Positions 32,678 to 42,822 of a stretch of 64,000 nt of DNA are shown here, in pieces. The stretch is from Roridomyces roridus. Taxonomy: Eukaryota > Basidiomycota > Agaricomycetes > Agaricales > Mycenaceae. How positions within the stretch are numbered: position 1 is the stretch's first letter; every line of letters starts with the position of its first letter. Location: NCBI GenBank assembly GCA_029378245.1, contig JARKIF010000020.1, positions 620,001 to 684,000 of the forward strand, written 5' to 3'. The notes under the pieces were generated by a model. That model had not been told where the DNA came from and did no database searches. It saw nothing but the letters and a program-made list of their open reading frames with translations. The position numbers were made by a program, and so were the translations under genes.

Positions 32678-33115
32678 ATGCAATTCAATCTCGCCTTCAT
32701 CGCCAGCGCCGTCCTCGTCGCCGCCTCCCCCGTCCTCGGTGCAAACTTCGTCTGGTATTGTAGAGTCAACAAAACTCGACCTACAACTAACTACCGATGC
32801 TACACACAGGTTCTCAGGCGCGGGTTGCACTGGCAGCGTCGTGTCTACCCAAGACAATGTTCCCACCCTCGACTGTGTCGGCCTCGCCAACGGCGGATCG
32901 GCCAAGTCCATCAGCTATTCCGGTGTTCCCAACTTTGTCGATTTTTACAAGTCGGGAGGTGGGAACGACTTTTGCACCAATGGCGCTACCCTCAGCTTTG
33001 GGGGCGGATCTGGGTGTGCGACTGCACCTGATGGGTAAGCTGTTCTTGTTTCTTCGGCGTCTAGTGATGACTCTGCGCGCCTAGGTTCAACCTCGAGAGC
33101 TACTTCTACGATTGA
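32678..33115 (+). CDS. Small secreted protein B
   Basis: Exons 32678-32754, 32810-33034 and 33085-33115; about 110 aa. Signal peptide MQFNLAFIASAVLVAASPVLG, then ANFVWF, SGAGCTGSVVSTQDNVPTLD, SISYSGVPNFVDFYKSGGG and GSGCATAPDG, with FNLESYFYD at the end. Intron 1 (32755-32809) falls right after the signal peptide and is absent from paralog A; intron 2 is shared. It is a tandem duplicate of 30832-31219. Extracellular; function unknown. Confidence 0.82.
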
Positions 33116-33787
33116 ACGGCGGCAATCCTTTTGGAACAACTTGAAGGGGTTCTGGCGTGATTTTCAGAAACCTGTGTAAATTAATCTTCCCGTTCCAATT
33201 CATTTTTGCTATTGTACGAGCATGGGAAATCCGACGGGTCCGCGTGAACTGCGTAGCGTGGCTATTCTGAGTGAAAACGGGAGATGGGTGGTGAGATGCC
33301 CTGGATCAATTGAACCACGATTAGTGTCGGACGGTGAGCGGCAAGCAATTGAAAGGCAAGGGATTTATCATGTTTGTAACAAAGTAAGATTATGTATGGT
33401 TTTCTCAGAGTCATTGCCCGCGGCGAATAGTTGAGAACCTGGCAGTCCACCATCATCGCGCTGAGTCGGGACCACACAGAGCTTCATTCTCACCAGCAGA
33501 ATCACCCGCTACCCGCGACCTTTGCTGCATCCGTAACGTCTCGCATTCGATCCTGAGTGTTGTGCAAACCCGGACTTCCATTGGCTCTGATTCTTGTCTG
33601 ATGCAACCTCCGAGTTCATTGCGCTGCTGGATGCATGCCTGCAAGAGTCTGGTCCTTGATGTATTCTGTTTCGGGACTCCCGCTTGTCACTCACTCGACG
33701 AATGCGTGTTGGTATGGCACATATACTGTAAAAAAATTATTGGGACTCATTTGGATGGCATGTGCATATGGTAACCCGGGTTACGAG
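33116..33787. other. Intergenic, no gene seen
   Basis: 3' flank of secreted-protein gene B, then unremarkable AT-balanced DNA up to the target duplication at 33788. No frame with support. Confidence 0.45.
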
Positions 33788-33795
33788 CACAACTC

Positions 33796-34604
33796 TATGG
33801 CCGTCAAAATGCACTTTTAATCCAGCGCACCATTTGTTTGCAAAAATGAGGTTCCGCACTACTTTTTCACACAAAAATCAATTTTCGCACACCATTTCAA
33901 GTTGAAAAGTTCGAAAAAGATGGGGCGCGCGAGTTGACTCGCGCGCGCTCCTTTATTTCTGACATTGCTCACATGCATGCTCCAATATTTCGGCGCTAAC
34001 TTGACAGCGCGCGCTCCATTTGAACTTTTGTCGTTTCAAATGCGCGCGCTCCATTTTTTTCAACGCGCGGACTTGAGAAAAAATCCCTGGCAAGGCCGCT
34101 TCGGATCAACGGCCGGCACATGATAACTGATGCCACCATTGGCACCATTGCACTCAGGTCCCGTTTCCACCCTCTCAAGTGAAGCAAGTCATATCATTAC
34201 TAAGTATGCTACATTGTCTGGCAGCGCCGGGCACTCGGTGCCGAGATGCCGAGATCACGGCAGTTTCGGCTTCCGCATGTTGAATTTTCTAAGTCCACCA
34301 GTGAGAGACTGTGAGACAAAGGGGCGGGCATGGAATGCAAAAAAATGGAGCGCGCGCTGTCAAGTTAGCGCCGAAAGAATAGAGCGCGGGTCTGGACCGG
34401 TCTCGGTCATCAGAAATGGAGCGCGCATGTGCACAAATGTCACAAGAAATGGAGCGCGCGCGAGTTGCGTTGTGCACCCCATTTTTTTCGAACTTTTCAA
34501 CTTGAAATGGTGTGCGGGAATTGATTTCTGAGTGAAAAATTATTGCGGAACACTGTTTTTGTGGGAAAATGGTGCGCTAGATTAAAAGTGCATTTTGACC
34601 GCCC
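33796..34604. mobile_element. Non-autonomous hAT-type element (809 bp) with GCGCGC repeats
   Basis: Long inverted arms: gtcaaaatgcacttttaatc from 33803 and its complement ending at 34599, with pairing that continues about 150 bases inward (caccatttcaagttgaaaag, gttcgaaaaa). An 8-bp duplication CACAACTC flanks it (33788-33795 and 34605-34612), the hAT target size. Multiple internal copies of atggagcgcgc in both orientations lie between the arms. No coding capacity. Confidence 0.7.
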
Positions 34605-34745
34605 CACAACTCCAGGTGGTCGACGTTTGGAGTACAACATTTCTTACGGTTTCAACTTGGTTCCAACAACTCCCCGGATTTCAACCTCCAAGGTGTGGTG
34701 TAGTGTCGTTAGCTAGGAATGCCAATTGATTGAGTATCGGCAGAT

Positions 34746-35093
34746 GTGATGGCGCAGAGGTTCGGTTCAAAAGATAAATGGCAGATCAAAATATTCAGTT
34801 GGCTTGCACTGCCAGATTTCAAATTTGATGCTCTGCCATGTATGAATTTTCTTAAAAGACTCAGGGAAGCATCATATCAACTTCCAAAGTGGTTGGGCAT
34901 TAGGTGCAAGGCAGTGAAAGTAAGCATTCCAACAAGTTCGGAATACTTAGCCTATCAGTATTGCATCACTGCCAACATTATCGGCACATCGGCAGAATCA
35001 CGAAGACTCTTTTTGAAAAGGAGTGAATACCCTGCAGATGGTATCCAAGACGCGACCCCCCAAGATGGGATCCAAACACTGAATTACAATTGA
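34746..35093 (+). other. Orphan open frame, unrecognised
   Basis: 116 codons, from ATG 34746 to TGA 35091-35093: RFGSKDKWQIKIFSWLALP, LKRLREASYQLPKWLG and SEYLAYQYCITANIIGTSAE. Its composition looks protein-like, more so than nearby frames, but I do not recognise it. There is no upstream or downstream exon with matching phase. Being surrounded by hAT-type elements, it may be a fragment of a transposon gene. Confidence 0.3.
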
Positions 35094-35414
35094 AATGTGA
35101 CCCAGAGCCTGCGCTCTGAAAGGGATGTAATCGTAGCAATTATTTTACAGTATATCGCCCATATGTTGGCAAAGATGGGTCGGCGAACCCGCGTACCGAT
35201 TCATCAGCATCAGCTCTGTGAATACTCGGATTGTGAAGTTGTCTCCAACATTTTTATGGAAGTACATCAGGAGGTATCAGTAGATAAATCTCAGTGCTCA
35301 GTACTAGTCGTAAATCACCTTGGCCTTCAGATAAAATTCGTAAGTTGTCCCCTCAACCTTCATAGACCGCCCCTGCACCAAACGGAGCCCATACACCTCG
35401 TCTGCAACCTGCAC

Positions 35415-37447
35415 CTAAAAAGGATTCGCCACGCTACCCCGGAACCCAAGCACAGCGCGTGCGATGAGCCTATCAACGGCCTTCCAACGCGAGAGACCAC
35501 CACCCCCACAGCAGTAGGAGACGACATCCCGATTCGTCTCTGAATCTACTGCACGGATGGTTAGACGGCGGAGCGCCGGGAGCGAAGTCGCCGCGGTCTC
35601 GAGAAGGAGCTTCTAACGGAAAAGTTTAGTTCATGGGAGTATCAGAGGAGCAGTACACGTACGACTGTCGTGGCGACCAAGTTCTCTGGCTCTTAGACAA
35701 CGTCATCCTCCAGTGAAAATGGACCCGCATCCCCAGCATTGACGCTCAATGAAAGAAAGCTAAGCCCCCGGAGCTGTGCCACGACATGGACGTTATGCTC
35801 CCCGAAGCTAAACCGACCTTCGTATCCGGTGGTACATCGGAGTTCGACAAGTGAGTCCGCATGATGGAGTAACACGGAATCATAAAACTGGCTGGCGAGG
35901 TGATCATTCTCCGCCTGCGAGCCCGCGTCCTGGAGGCCCAAGTAAAGTTTCCGCACTCCGGTATACGAGAGGAGGTATTTGAATAAATCGGTCGAGATAA
36001 CGTTCGTTGTGATTTCGGTCAATGCGATTCGAGCCTCGCGTACTGCCACCCAAATTTCGGTCCATGCTCCACGACCGTGGAGGTTCAGGCAAGTCCAATG
36101 ACTTTGACTTTGGATGAGGTCGGTGATGGGATGCCGAGTGGAAGTCATCTCCCGCCATTGAAACGCAGTGAGTTCGAGCCTGCGTACCCCTTGAACGGAG
36201 GGGAGAGTGAACGCGTCACAGTCGAGGTTCATGTGCGTGACGTCGAGACCGAATTCGTTCAGAACGGGGAGCCGACCAATGAAATCGGAAATCACGTCTC
36301 GCAAAGAAAGGGCGTCTCGGGAGCCGGGGATCCAGCTGGAAGATGCGCTGAGATCATAGTGAATTGAGATGAGACGTGTATTGACGCACAGAATAGCCCG
36401 AACGTGCGTCATTGTCGCCAGCGCGGACTTGAGGAGTGTCTCCACCTCCCTCTTAGTGATGGGTCGGTCCGGTTCGGTTCGCGTTCGGGCACCTTTTTGC
36501 TGAACGCCGAACGTGAACGCAGCGTTCGGTTCAGTGAACTCCCGAACCTTGAACCTGAACGCGCATTCACGTTCAGTTCGGCGTTCGAACGCGTTCGAAC
36601 CCCGGATTTTCCCGGTGATAATCTAAGCAAACTTCACGGTACTATGAGCTTCAAATGTAGGTGGGGAAGCACTAAATAACACAGAATAGGTACCCAGTGC
36701 AATCCTACGTGCACAAGGCCCGTACAACCCGAATTGCGCCGCTCTGATGTGCCATCAATACTGATCAGACAGCCAGCGCCAACCCACCAGTCTCTGGCCT
36801 AGGTTCTGGTTGCATTAAAGGTGACTGTGTGAGTGCTTTCGTCTCAAGCTGGTAATCAACTGGGAATTGCAGTCAAAGTCCCGAGAATGGTGGCTTTCGG
36901 TTCGATTTCGCGTTCGCGTTCGAACGCGCCCACTCCCGCCCGAACGCCGAACCGAACTTTGCGTTCAGGTTCAGCAATTTCATGAACCCGAACGCTGAAC
37001 GGGCGTTCGGTTCAGTTCGGTTCAGGTTCGAACCGTTTCTTTGAACCGGACCCACCCACCACTACTCCCTCTGCCGCTTCTTCTCACTGCCAAAGCGGAG
37101 AAAAGCCAGTTTCTTCTTCCGCTCCGGGGAAACGTACGGCCCTGGTATGAAGTGGATCTTGCGCGCGTGGACATTCCACCCAGTTTGGCCAGCGGCCAAA
37201 GCCTTGAGTAGCTCCAAGTTCGGCTGATGGTTTGCAAGGAGATGTGTACCCGTCTTGATGACGAGCCGGCAGAAGAAGATCCGTTGAATAGCGTCCTCGA
37301 GCTCTTTGCATACTCCACGCAGGTGTCCTTGGTCTGCGTGACCGAGCTGGGCGAAGACGATAGGAGTCAGAAGGTCGCTGCGAACTTTGGACGTCTCACC
37401 TGCTTGCTGATTTCCTCCAACAGGTCGGTAGGCAAGGTCAGTAGCAT
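35415..37447 (-). pseudogene. F-box/LRR-like gene (copy 1), interrupted by hAT-type element and a stop
   Basis: Minus strand. Exon 1 (37447-37400) reads MLLTLPTDLLEEISKQ. A 53-nt intron follows, then exon 2 from 37346: LGHADQGHLRGVCKELEDA, CRLVIKTGTHLLANHQPN and HARKIHFIPGPYVSPERKKK. At 37073 it meets a 611-bp hAT-type element plus 8-bp duplication and continues in phase at 36453 (VETLLKSALATMTHVRAILC, then LRR-like sequence). An in-frame TAA at 35695-35693 comes 10 codons before the splice site at 35663. The last exon, 35612-35415, reads KLLLETAATSLPALRRLTI. It is paralogous to the gene at 39230-41219. SCF-adaptor-like by family; nonfunctional here. Confidence 0.7.
36454..37064. mobile_element. 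Non-autonomous hAT-type element (611 bp) in exon of F-box-like copy 1
   Basis: The ends TAGTGATGGGTCGGTCCGGT (36454) and TAGTGGTGGGTGGGTCCGGT (complement, ending 37064) match except for two bases. The exact 8-bp target duplication is CTCCCTCT (36446-36453, 37065-37072). The interior is built of tandem and inverted gttcggttc/gaacgcgaac-type repeats. TAG-starting ends and 8-bp duplications are typical of hAT. Confidence 0.8.
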
Positions 37448-37551
37448 GGCTGGAAGGGAGGCGGAAGAGAGTGGGAGCGAAGTTAAGCATCAGTAGTGTG
37501 TATGGCAGAAAGATTTTTCGATTGGCTGCGGGGCAGAATGGCAGAATGGCA

Positions 37552-38167
37552 TAGGGATGCACACCGTACCCGTGTCAACCCGTTTGACGGCCGTCCGTAC
37601 ACGGGTACGTACCCGTACCCGTCGGGCCCTTCCCCGGAAAAATATACGGGACGGGTACGGGACGGCAACACTGCCGTCCGTCCCGTCAATCTCACAGATT
37701 GACGGGCCGTCTACGGGTTGGCATCCGTGATGGTAGGATCAGAGGTATTTTTGACCAGAATCTGTTGAGCCGGTGGTCGGACGACCAGCGCAAACAGGTG
37801 TTGACAATGTGCTTTGGATCCGAGGACACTATCAGCCTCTTATCGGCTGATTGATGGGATATCTGACCTCAAATTTACATCAAACCATCGTCATGGTTGG
37901 CTCACCAGAATAAAATGTACTGACATTGGCAACATCTCTAGAGAGCACTACAACAGTGCAAGATGGTTTTCACAGTTCAAATGTGAGCACTTTGATGAGA
38001 TTCGTACGGGACCCGTCTTTTGACGGCCCGTACCCGTCAATTTTGCCGTCCCGTCCCGTCGGACCCATTGAAATGTGAAAAAGACGGCCGTATTTTTGAC
38101 GGCCCGTAACCGTCTCAAGCCGTAAGATTGATGGCCGTTACCCGTAGACGGGCGGTGTTCATTCCTA
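37552..38167. mobile_element. Non-autonomous hAT-type element (616 bp) with acgggtac repeats
   Basis: Ends TAGGGATGCACACCG (37552) and TAGGAATGAACACCG (complement, ending 38167). Exact 8-bp duplication GAATGGCA (37544-37551, 38168-38175). The interior is rich in cccgtacccgtcaa/ttgacgggtacggg-type inverted repeats. It sits just downstream of a hAT transposase fragment. Confidence 0.8.
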
Positions 38168-38236
38168 GAATGGCAGGCAGAAATGCGGCAAAATTCGGCA
38201 GAATGTGGCAGAAATAAAATTGATTTTTGGCCGAAA

Positions 38237-38875
38237 TTACATGTAATCCGCGATATTCCACCCTTCCGCGATCGCTTCCCCAATAATTTCAAGGCCCTCC
38301 GGCTCCGCAGTCGTCTCTCCACGATCCACACGACCCAATTCAGCAAAATCGACCACCTCACCTGCCGTAGTAACCGAGCCAGTGACACCCGTTTCCGTCG
38401 CATCCACCGAACCCTCTTCGTTAATCTCGGTCTGGAGATCAATATATGCCTGCTCAACAATATCCTGCGCATCAGTAATCTCGTCAGGACGATCGAGAGG
38501 CGGTATCCAGGTGATGGGACAGTCAAGATCCTTCGCCAGGTCGGTGTCGATCCCAGCAGAGGTGCGGGTGTGCATGTGCGCATGCTTGCGTTGGATCGAC
38601 TGTCCACTAGCCTTCCTACGCTCGCGAAGAGTGTGGTTCAAATGCCCACGAACACGACCCGTCTTCTCCATGGTCTCCACCAACAAATTGCATCGGCGCG
38701 CGCTCTGGGTACCACCGAGATCCGAGAACAGCCGCTCGACTTCCGCCGAGTGAGGGACGATGGAATGGAGGACGATTGCCAGGGCCTTGATTCCCACGTG
38801 TTGGTTGGGGATGTTGTGCCACCACGCTTTTGCGTTCGCGTTCTTGCCCGTCGCTGGGTGTCAGGGCGGTGTATG
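38237..38875 (-). pseudogene. hAT transposase, C-terminal fragment
   Basis: The minus-strand frame reads NAKAWWHNIPNQHVGIKALA, IVLHSIVPHSAEVERLFSDL and GGTQSARRCNLLVETMEKTG: the hAT dimerisation domain, with the conserved W near its start and the SAEVERLFSDLG core. It runs on to an acidic C-terminus (TEINEEGSVDATETGV) and stops at 38239-38237. The N-terminal zinc finger and RNase H-like catalytic parts are absent upstream (beyond about 38880), so it cannot transpose itself but marks the source family for the local non-autonomous hAT-type elements. Confidence 0.75.
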
Positions 38876-38879
38876 TTCC

Positions 38880-39229
38880 CAGGCACGTCAAACAAATTCA
38901 GTGATGTCCATGATCGATGCATGATCGCCGATGATCATTACACGCAGACATTGCGCAGAAAAACAGAGGCGGTCGGCTTCTACTGCATTCGTGCCCGGAT
39001 TGACGGGAGGATGCACCCATTCGGTTGAACTCAAGGCTCAAGAAGCCGTCCATCATTATGACATTCAAATGGCACTGAATCGTCTGAATGTCTCGTCTTG
39101 CATTATGTGATGTTCACATCGAGCACAGAAAGATCACACAACATTTCATAGGTAAGACAACGTCCCCATGGGAAGTACTGACACCAGTAAACATCCTATC
39201 GTACACAAAAAAGTACCAGAACCTCAGAT
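38880..39229. other. Intergenic between hAT fragment and F-box-like copy 2
   Basis: No gene seen. On the minus strand this is the 3' flank of the F-box-like copy 2 gene. Confidence 0.4.
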
Positions 39230-41219
39230 TCAACGCCAGGGCACCTTCGCAGTCTGCTCATATTGCCACGCCCCTCCCTCCTCCGCCAATCGCAATTCAT
39301 GAATTGCATACCCCACACGCACCGCAACAGGATTTTCCTCCTTCGAGCGGAACTCCTTCAAAGTGTGTAAAATTGCCGGAGTTACCGCGCTCGTATGGTG
39401 TATGATCCCATTGCCACACCGCACACCACGGTTGCTGTTCGTATCAGCGGCAGAGATGGTGAGATTACGGAGCGCGGGGAGCCTGGTCGCCGTCTCAAGC
39501 AACAAGTTCTGTAAACTAATTTGAGCTTCACACCAGAAGTTGAGAGAACGACGTACGACTGGAGAATCAACATCTGCCTGTTCGATCTCGACTGGATTAC
39601 CGATGTAAAGCACACGCTCCGAATCACCCCTCTTCGACCAGTCGACGAACTTGGATCGGCCTGCGTTGACGCTCATTGCCAGACTCTCCAATTTGGAAAG
39701 CTGCGGCAACACGTGCACGTTATGCTCCCCGAAGCTGAACTGGCTCTCATAGGCTGGAGGACAAGAGAGCTCGACCAGCGACTCGGCGTGGCAAGGGGGT
39801 ACCGGGATCGAAATTTCGTACCGGGGGAGGGGGGGGGGGGGGTCCCGAGAGGGCTCGAAAAAAATTTCTATATGTATATTAGTAAATGTGTTTTGGAGCA
39901 TATTGGACACTCTTGATTGAAATTTCCAAATCGGGACTGATATATTACATAATACAGCTGCCACTCTCATCGACTCTCACAAGACATTGCCACAGACAAC
40001 AAGTGTATCATTGCTCAAGTACACATGAGATGGGTCTAATTGACACTGGGGTCCTCTAATAAGTTTGTAATACATATTTTTCCTATGGTTGGGAGCCGCG
40101 GATTGCTCGGACCGCCGGTAAATCACATGATCCTGGGAATGATCTGCCTTATATAGGAGGGGAGGGGGGGGGGGGGGTCCAGCCAGGGTCGAAAAAAACT
40201 TTTCGACCCTATATCCGAAATTCAGATCCCGATGCCCCCTTGCGGCGTGGTGCGACAAGACAGATCCGTAGAAAGTCTCCGCAAGCCGGTCGTTGTATGG
40301 CCGGTTCCCCGCATCGTGGTGCTTGGTGTCGAGCTTTTGGAGGCCGCTGTACAAGAGCAGGTATTCGAAGAACTCGGTGGTGAGGACGTTCGTTGCGATT
40401 TCGCAGAGTTGCAGCCGAGCTTTCCGCAGGATTGTCCAGATATGGCTCCATTCGCCGGTGTCGCCCTCCAACTCGAGACGCACGAGTCCCTTTTGCGTGC
40501 CAATCGCTTGGGAGATGTGCCTGTAGAGTGAAGGCGTAACATCCCGATTCGATGCCCACTGAACGTGCGAGTGCCAGCGGCGGCATTTAATTCCGATTCT
40601 GCGGAGCTCCTGTCCGATAGAGGGAAGACTGAAGAGGTGGCTTTCGATGCGTGAAATGTCCAGATCAAATTCCAACAGGGCGGGTATGCGGGAGATGAAC
40701 TGGTGAATGGCCTCGTATTGCGGCTGGATCTCATTTTGAGCGGGTTGCCATCTATGGGTCCAGTCAGCTCCATTTCGACGAAGTGTGAGACCACGTGTAC
40801 TCGACAGCCTGGATATTACTCCCCACCGACAGCGTTTCGAGTGCGAGGGAGAAGAGTCTCTCATTATCTCCCCTCAACACCTCCCTTTCCTCATCTGTAT
40901 ACTTCTCCGGACGGACATAGGGTCCAGGTTTGAAGACGATTTTGCGTGTATAGGCGTTCCACCCTGTTGTCCCGCTCACCAAAGCGGAGAGAAAGTCGTG
41001 CCGAGAAAAGAGATGCTCTCCTGTGTTGAGGATGAGGCTGGAGAAGAACAGGCGCTGGGTGGCGCCTTCGAGGTCTTTGCATACTGCCCGAAGACGTGTG
41101 TGGTCGGGATGCCCAAGCTGGGCCCAGCAACTTGTCAGACGATGCGATGGAGAGGACTAAATTCTCACCTGGTTGCCGATTTCCTCCAGGAGTTCAGGGG
41201 ATAAAGTGAGGAGGTTCAT
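39230..41219 (-). pseudogene. F-box/LRR-like gene (copy 2), interrupted by hAT-type element
   Basis: Minus strand. Exon 1 from ATG 41219 (MNLLTLSPELLEEIGNQ) to 41169. Exon 2 from 41117: LGHPDHTRLRAVCKDLEGA, NAYTRKIVFKPGPYVRPEK. A short intron around 40755-40800, then WQPAQNEIQPQYEAIHQFI, ISRIPALLEFDLDISRIES and LVRLELEGDTGEWSHIWTI. At SHHA (about 40251) a 451-bp hAT-type element is inserted. The frame resumes at 39783 with ESLVELSCPPAYESQFSFGE, then an intron at 39509-39556 and the last exon NLLLETATRLPALRNLTIS, ending at 39230. It is about as long as copy 1 and alignable throughout. Without the insertion it would be intact. Confidence 0.7.
39792..40242. mobile_element. Non-autonomous hAT-type element (451 bp), CAAGGGGG ends
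   Basis: Ends CAAGGGGGTACCGGGATC (39792) and CAAGGGGGCATCGGGATC (complement, ending 40242). Exact 8-bp duplication CGGCGTGG (39784-39791, 40243-40250). Near each end a run of G/C (ggagggggggggggggg) and a gaaaaaaatttc-type stretch recur in inverted order. Removing it plus one duplication restores the F-box-like reading frame (SHHA-ESLVEL). Confidence 0.8.
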
Positions 41220-42015
41220 CGTACGTGGGTGACAAGATGGTGGAGAGAGGCTAAAGATGACTTGCTGCGCGACGGAAGCCAGCTTCAGGGCTGTGTCTAT
41301 GACTACCGTCCCCACGACTGTCAGATTGAGGCTGAGATTCCTAGAGCACCGCCGTTTAGGCATCATGGTCGAAGTAGCAACTTGCAAGGGAAAAAATATG
41401 TTGTGACCTTCAATCGGGTCCCGGGACGAGACGAGAGATGAAGTTACCAACTCTCTGAGTGCAAATGATGTTTCATAAGTAGTGGCCATGTACCTTGTAC
41501 CGTAGGGCACGACACTCGAAGCAAAGATAGATGTCCATTGAGTTGTCGTGGCAAGAAGCAAGAGGCATCGATTGGTCATCGATTACAGAGTTGAAGACAC
41601 GTGCCGATCGTCACATGATGCGACACGGCTTGTTTCTAGAGAAAAGACGGACACGTGCAACTGGCAATCATGGCAAGCCATGCATGGTTTGTTGCCTCTT
41701 GATTCTCACCACTGTTGGAAGTACAAACGCGTGTACGTCAAGGGGGTACCATGATAAGAAATTTCCTATTAAAGGGGGGGAGGGGGGGGTCCCTTGGATG
41801 GCTGAAAAAAAAGTTTTGTACCAACTTTTGGTAGAGCAGTAGAATGGCTCTCCTGACAAGAACTGGTGCAGAAACAGAATTTTAGGCAATTTTCCGTTGC
41901 GCCAGCCAGAAAGGTCACGTGATTATATGATCACGTGCTGACGTGATGTGGTGGGACATCATCAGATATATGTTGCTCGATAATGGGTGTTTCTTGCTTC
42001 TGAAGTCAATTGGAG
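41220..42015. other. Upstream of F-box-like copy 2; partial second CAAGGGGG element
   Basis: From 41738 the sequence tcaagggggtaccatgataagaaatttc, with G-runs after it, resembles the left end of the 39792-40242 element, but no matching right end was found before the LTR at 42016. It is probably truncated. A cacgtgatcatatgatcacgtg-like palindrome lies at 41914-41935. No gene. Confidence 0.45.
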
Positions 42016-42822
42016 TGTCAACGACAGCGTCTAGGCCGGCTTGCCGGGTGATTGGATCAGACGCGGAACGGCGTGGGTGACACGGCCGGGTACGACGAGA
42101 AGGTTGACGAGCTCGAGGACGTCGAGAAGAGACGAGTCGAGCACAACGAGACGAGTTGAGTCTCGGCGAATAGGCGAGTCGGGTTGTGTCCGTGAGGGAA
42201 GAGAACGTAACCCGTAAGCCAAAGTAGCGCTGGAGATTAGACGAGGTAGCATCTACTGTACATGAGATTCTACCCAAGTATAAATACTAATTCCCTCAGG
42301 AGCGTTCTCCTGTATGATCGGTCCCTGACCCTTAATTACCCCTACGCGGCTCCTCTCTTAATAGAGTTAGGTGGAGCGTCCCCTGTAACCCTATAGGTTA
42401 CCCCTCCTTGGCATGATCACTGGATCATGCCGAGAATATTGTGTGACTGTGTTTAAACCCCCCGTCGGGTTCTAACACGGCGCGTCAGGTCCTGTCCTAG
42501 CAACCCTTCCCGCGCTGGACACGTACTGTTGTCCTATCGTTCGTGTGTGACTGTGTTTAAACCCCTCGTCGGGTTCTAACACGGCGCGTCGGATCCTGTC
42601 CTAGCAACCCTTCCCGCGCTGGACAAGTACTGTTGTCCTATCGTTCGAGTGACAGCGTTGTCCTCCTTACTCGGGCGGGCGACATCCCTCTCGCGAGACT
42701 TGTCGTGCGTAGACCGAGTGTACGTTTGTTGATAACTACGGATCTTCTGATCCGTAACTGATGGCGGTGATGGCGGTGATGGCGCATCAGCGGATCAGTC
42801 GGCAAGCGCTGGTTTCATGACA
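42016..42822 (-). repeat. LTR copy L (807 bp, minus orientation)
   Basis: Reverse complement of 45336-46142 with only a handful of differences. In LTR orientation it begins TGTCATGAAACCAGCGC and ends GTCGTTGACA (TG...CA with short inverted tips). It contains two tandem copies of an about 100-bp unit (42432-42640, gtgtttaaaccccgtcggg-type) and a tatttatact TATA-like string. The next five bases inside (42823-42827) are atttc. Confidence 0.85.
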
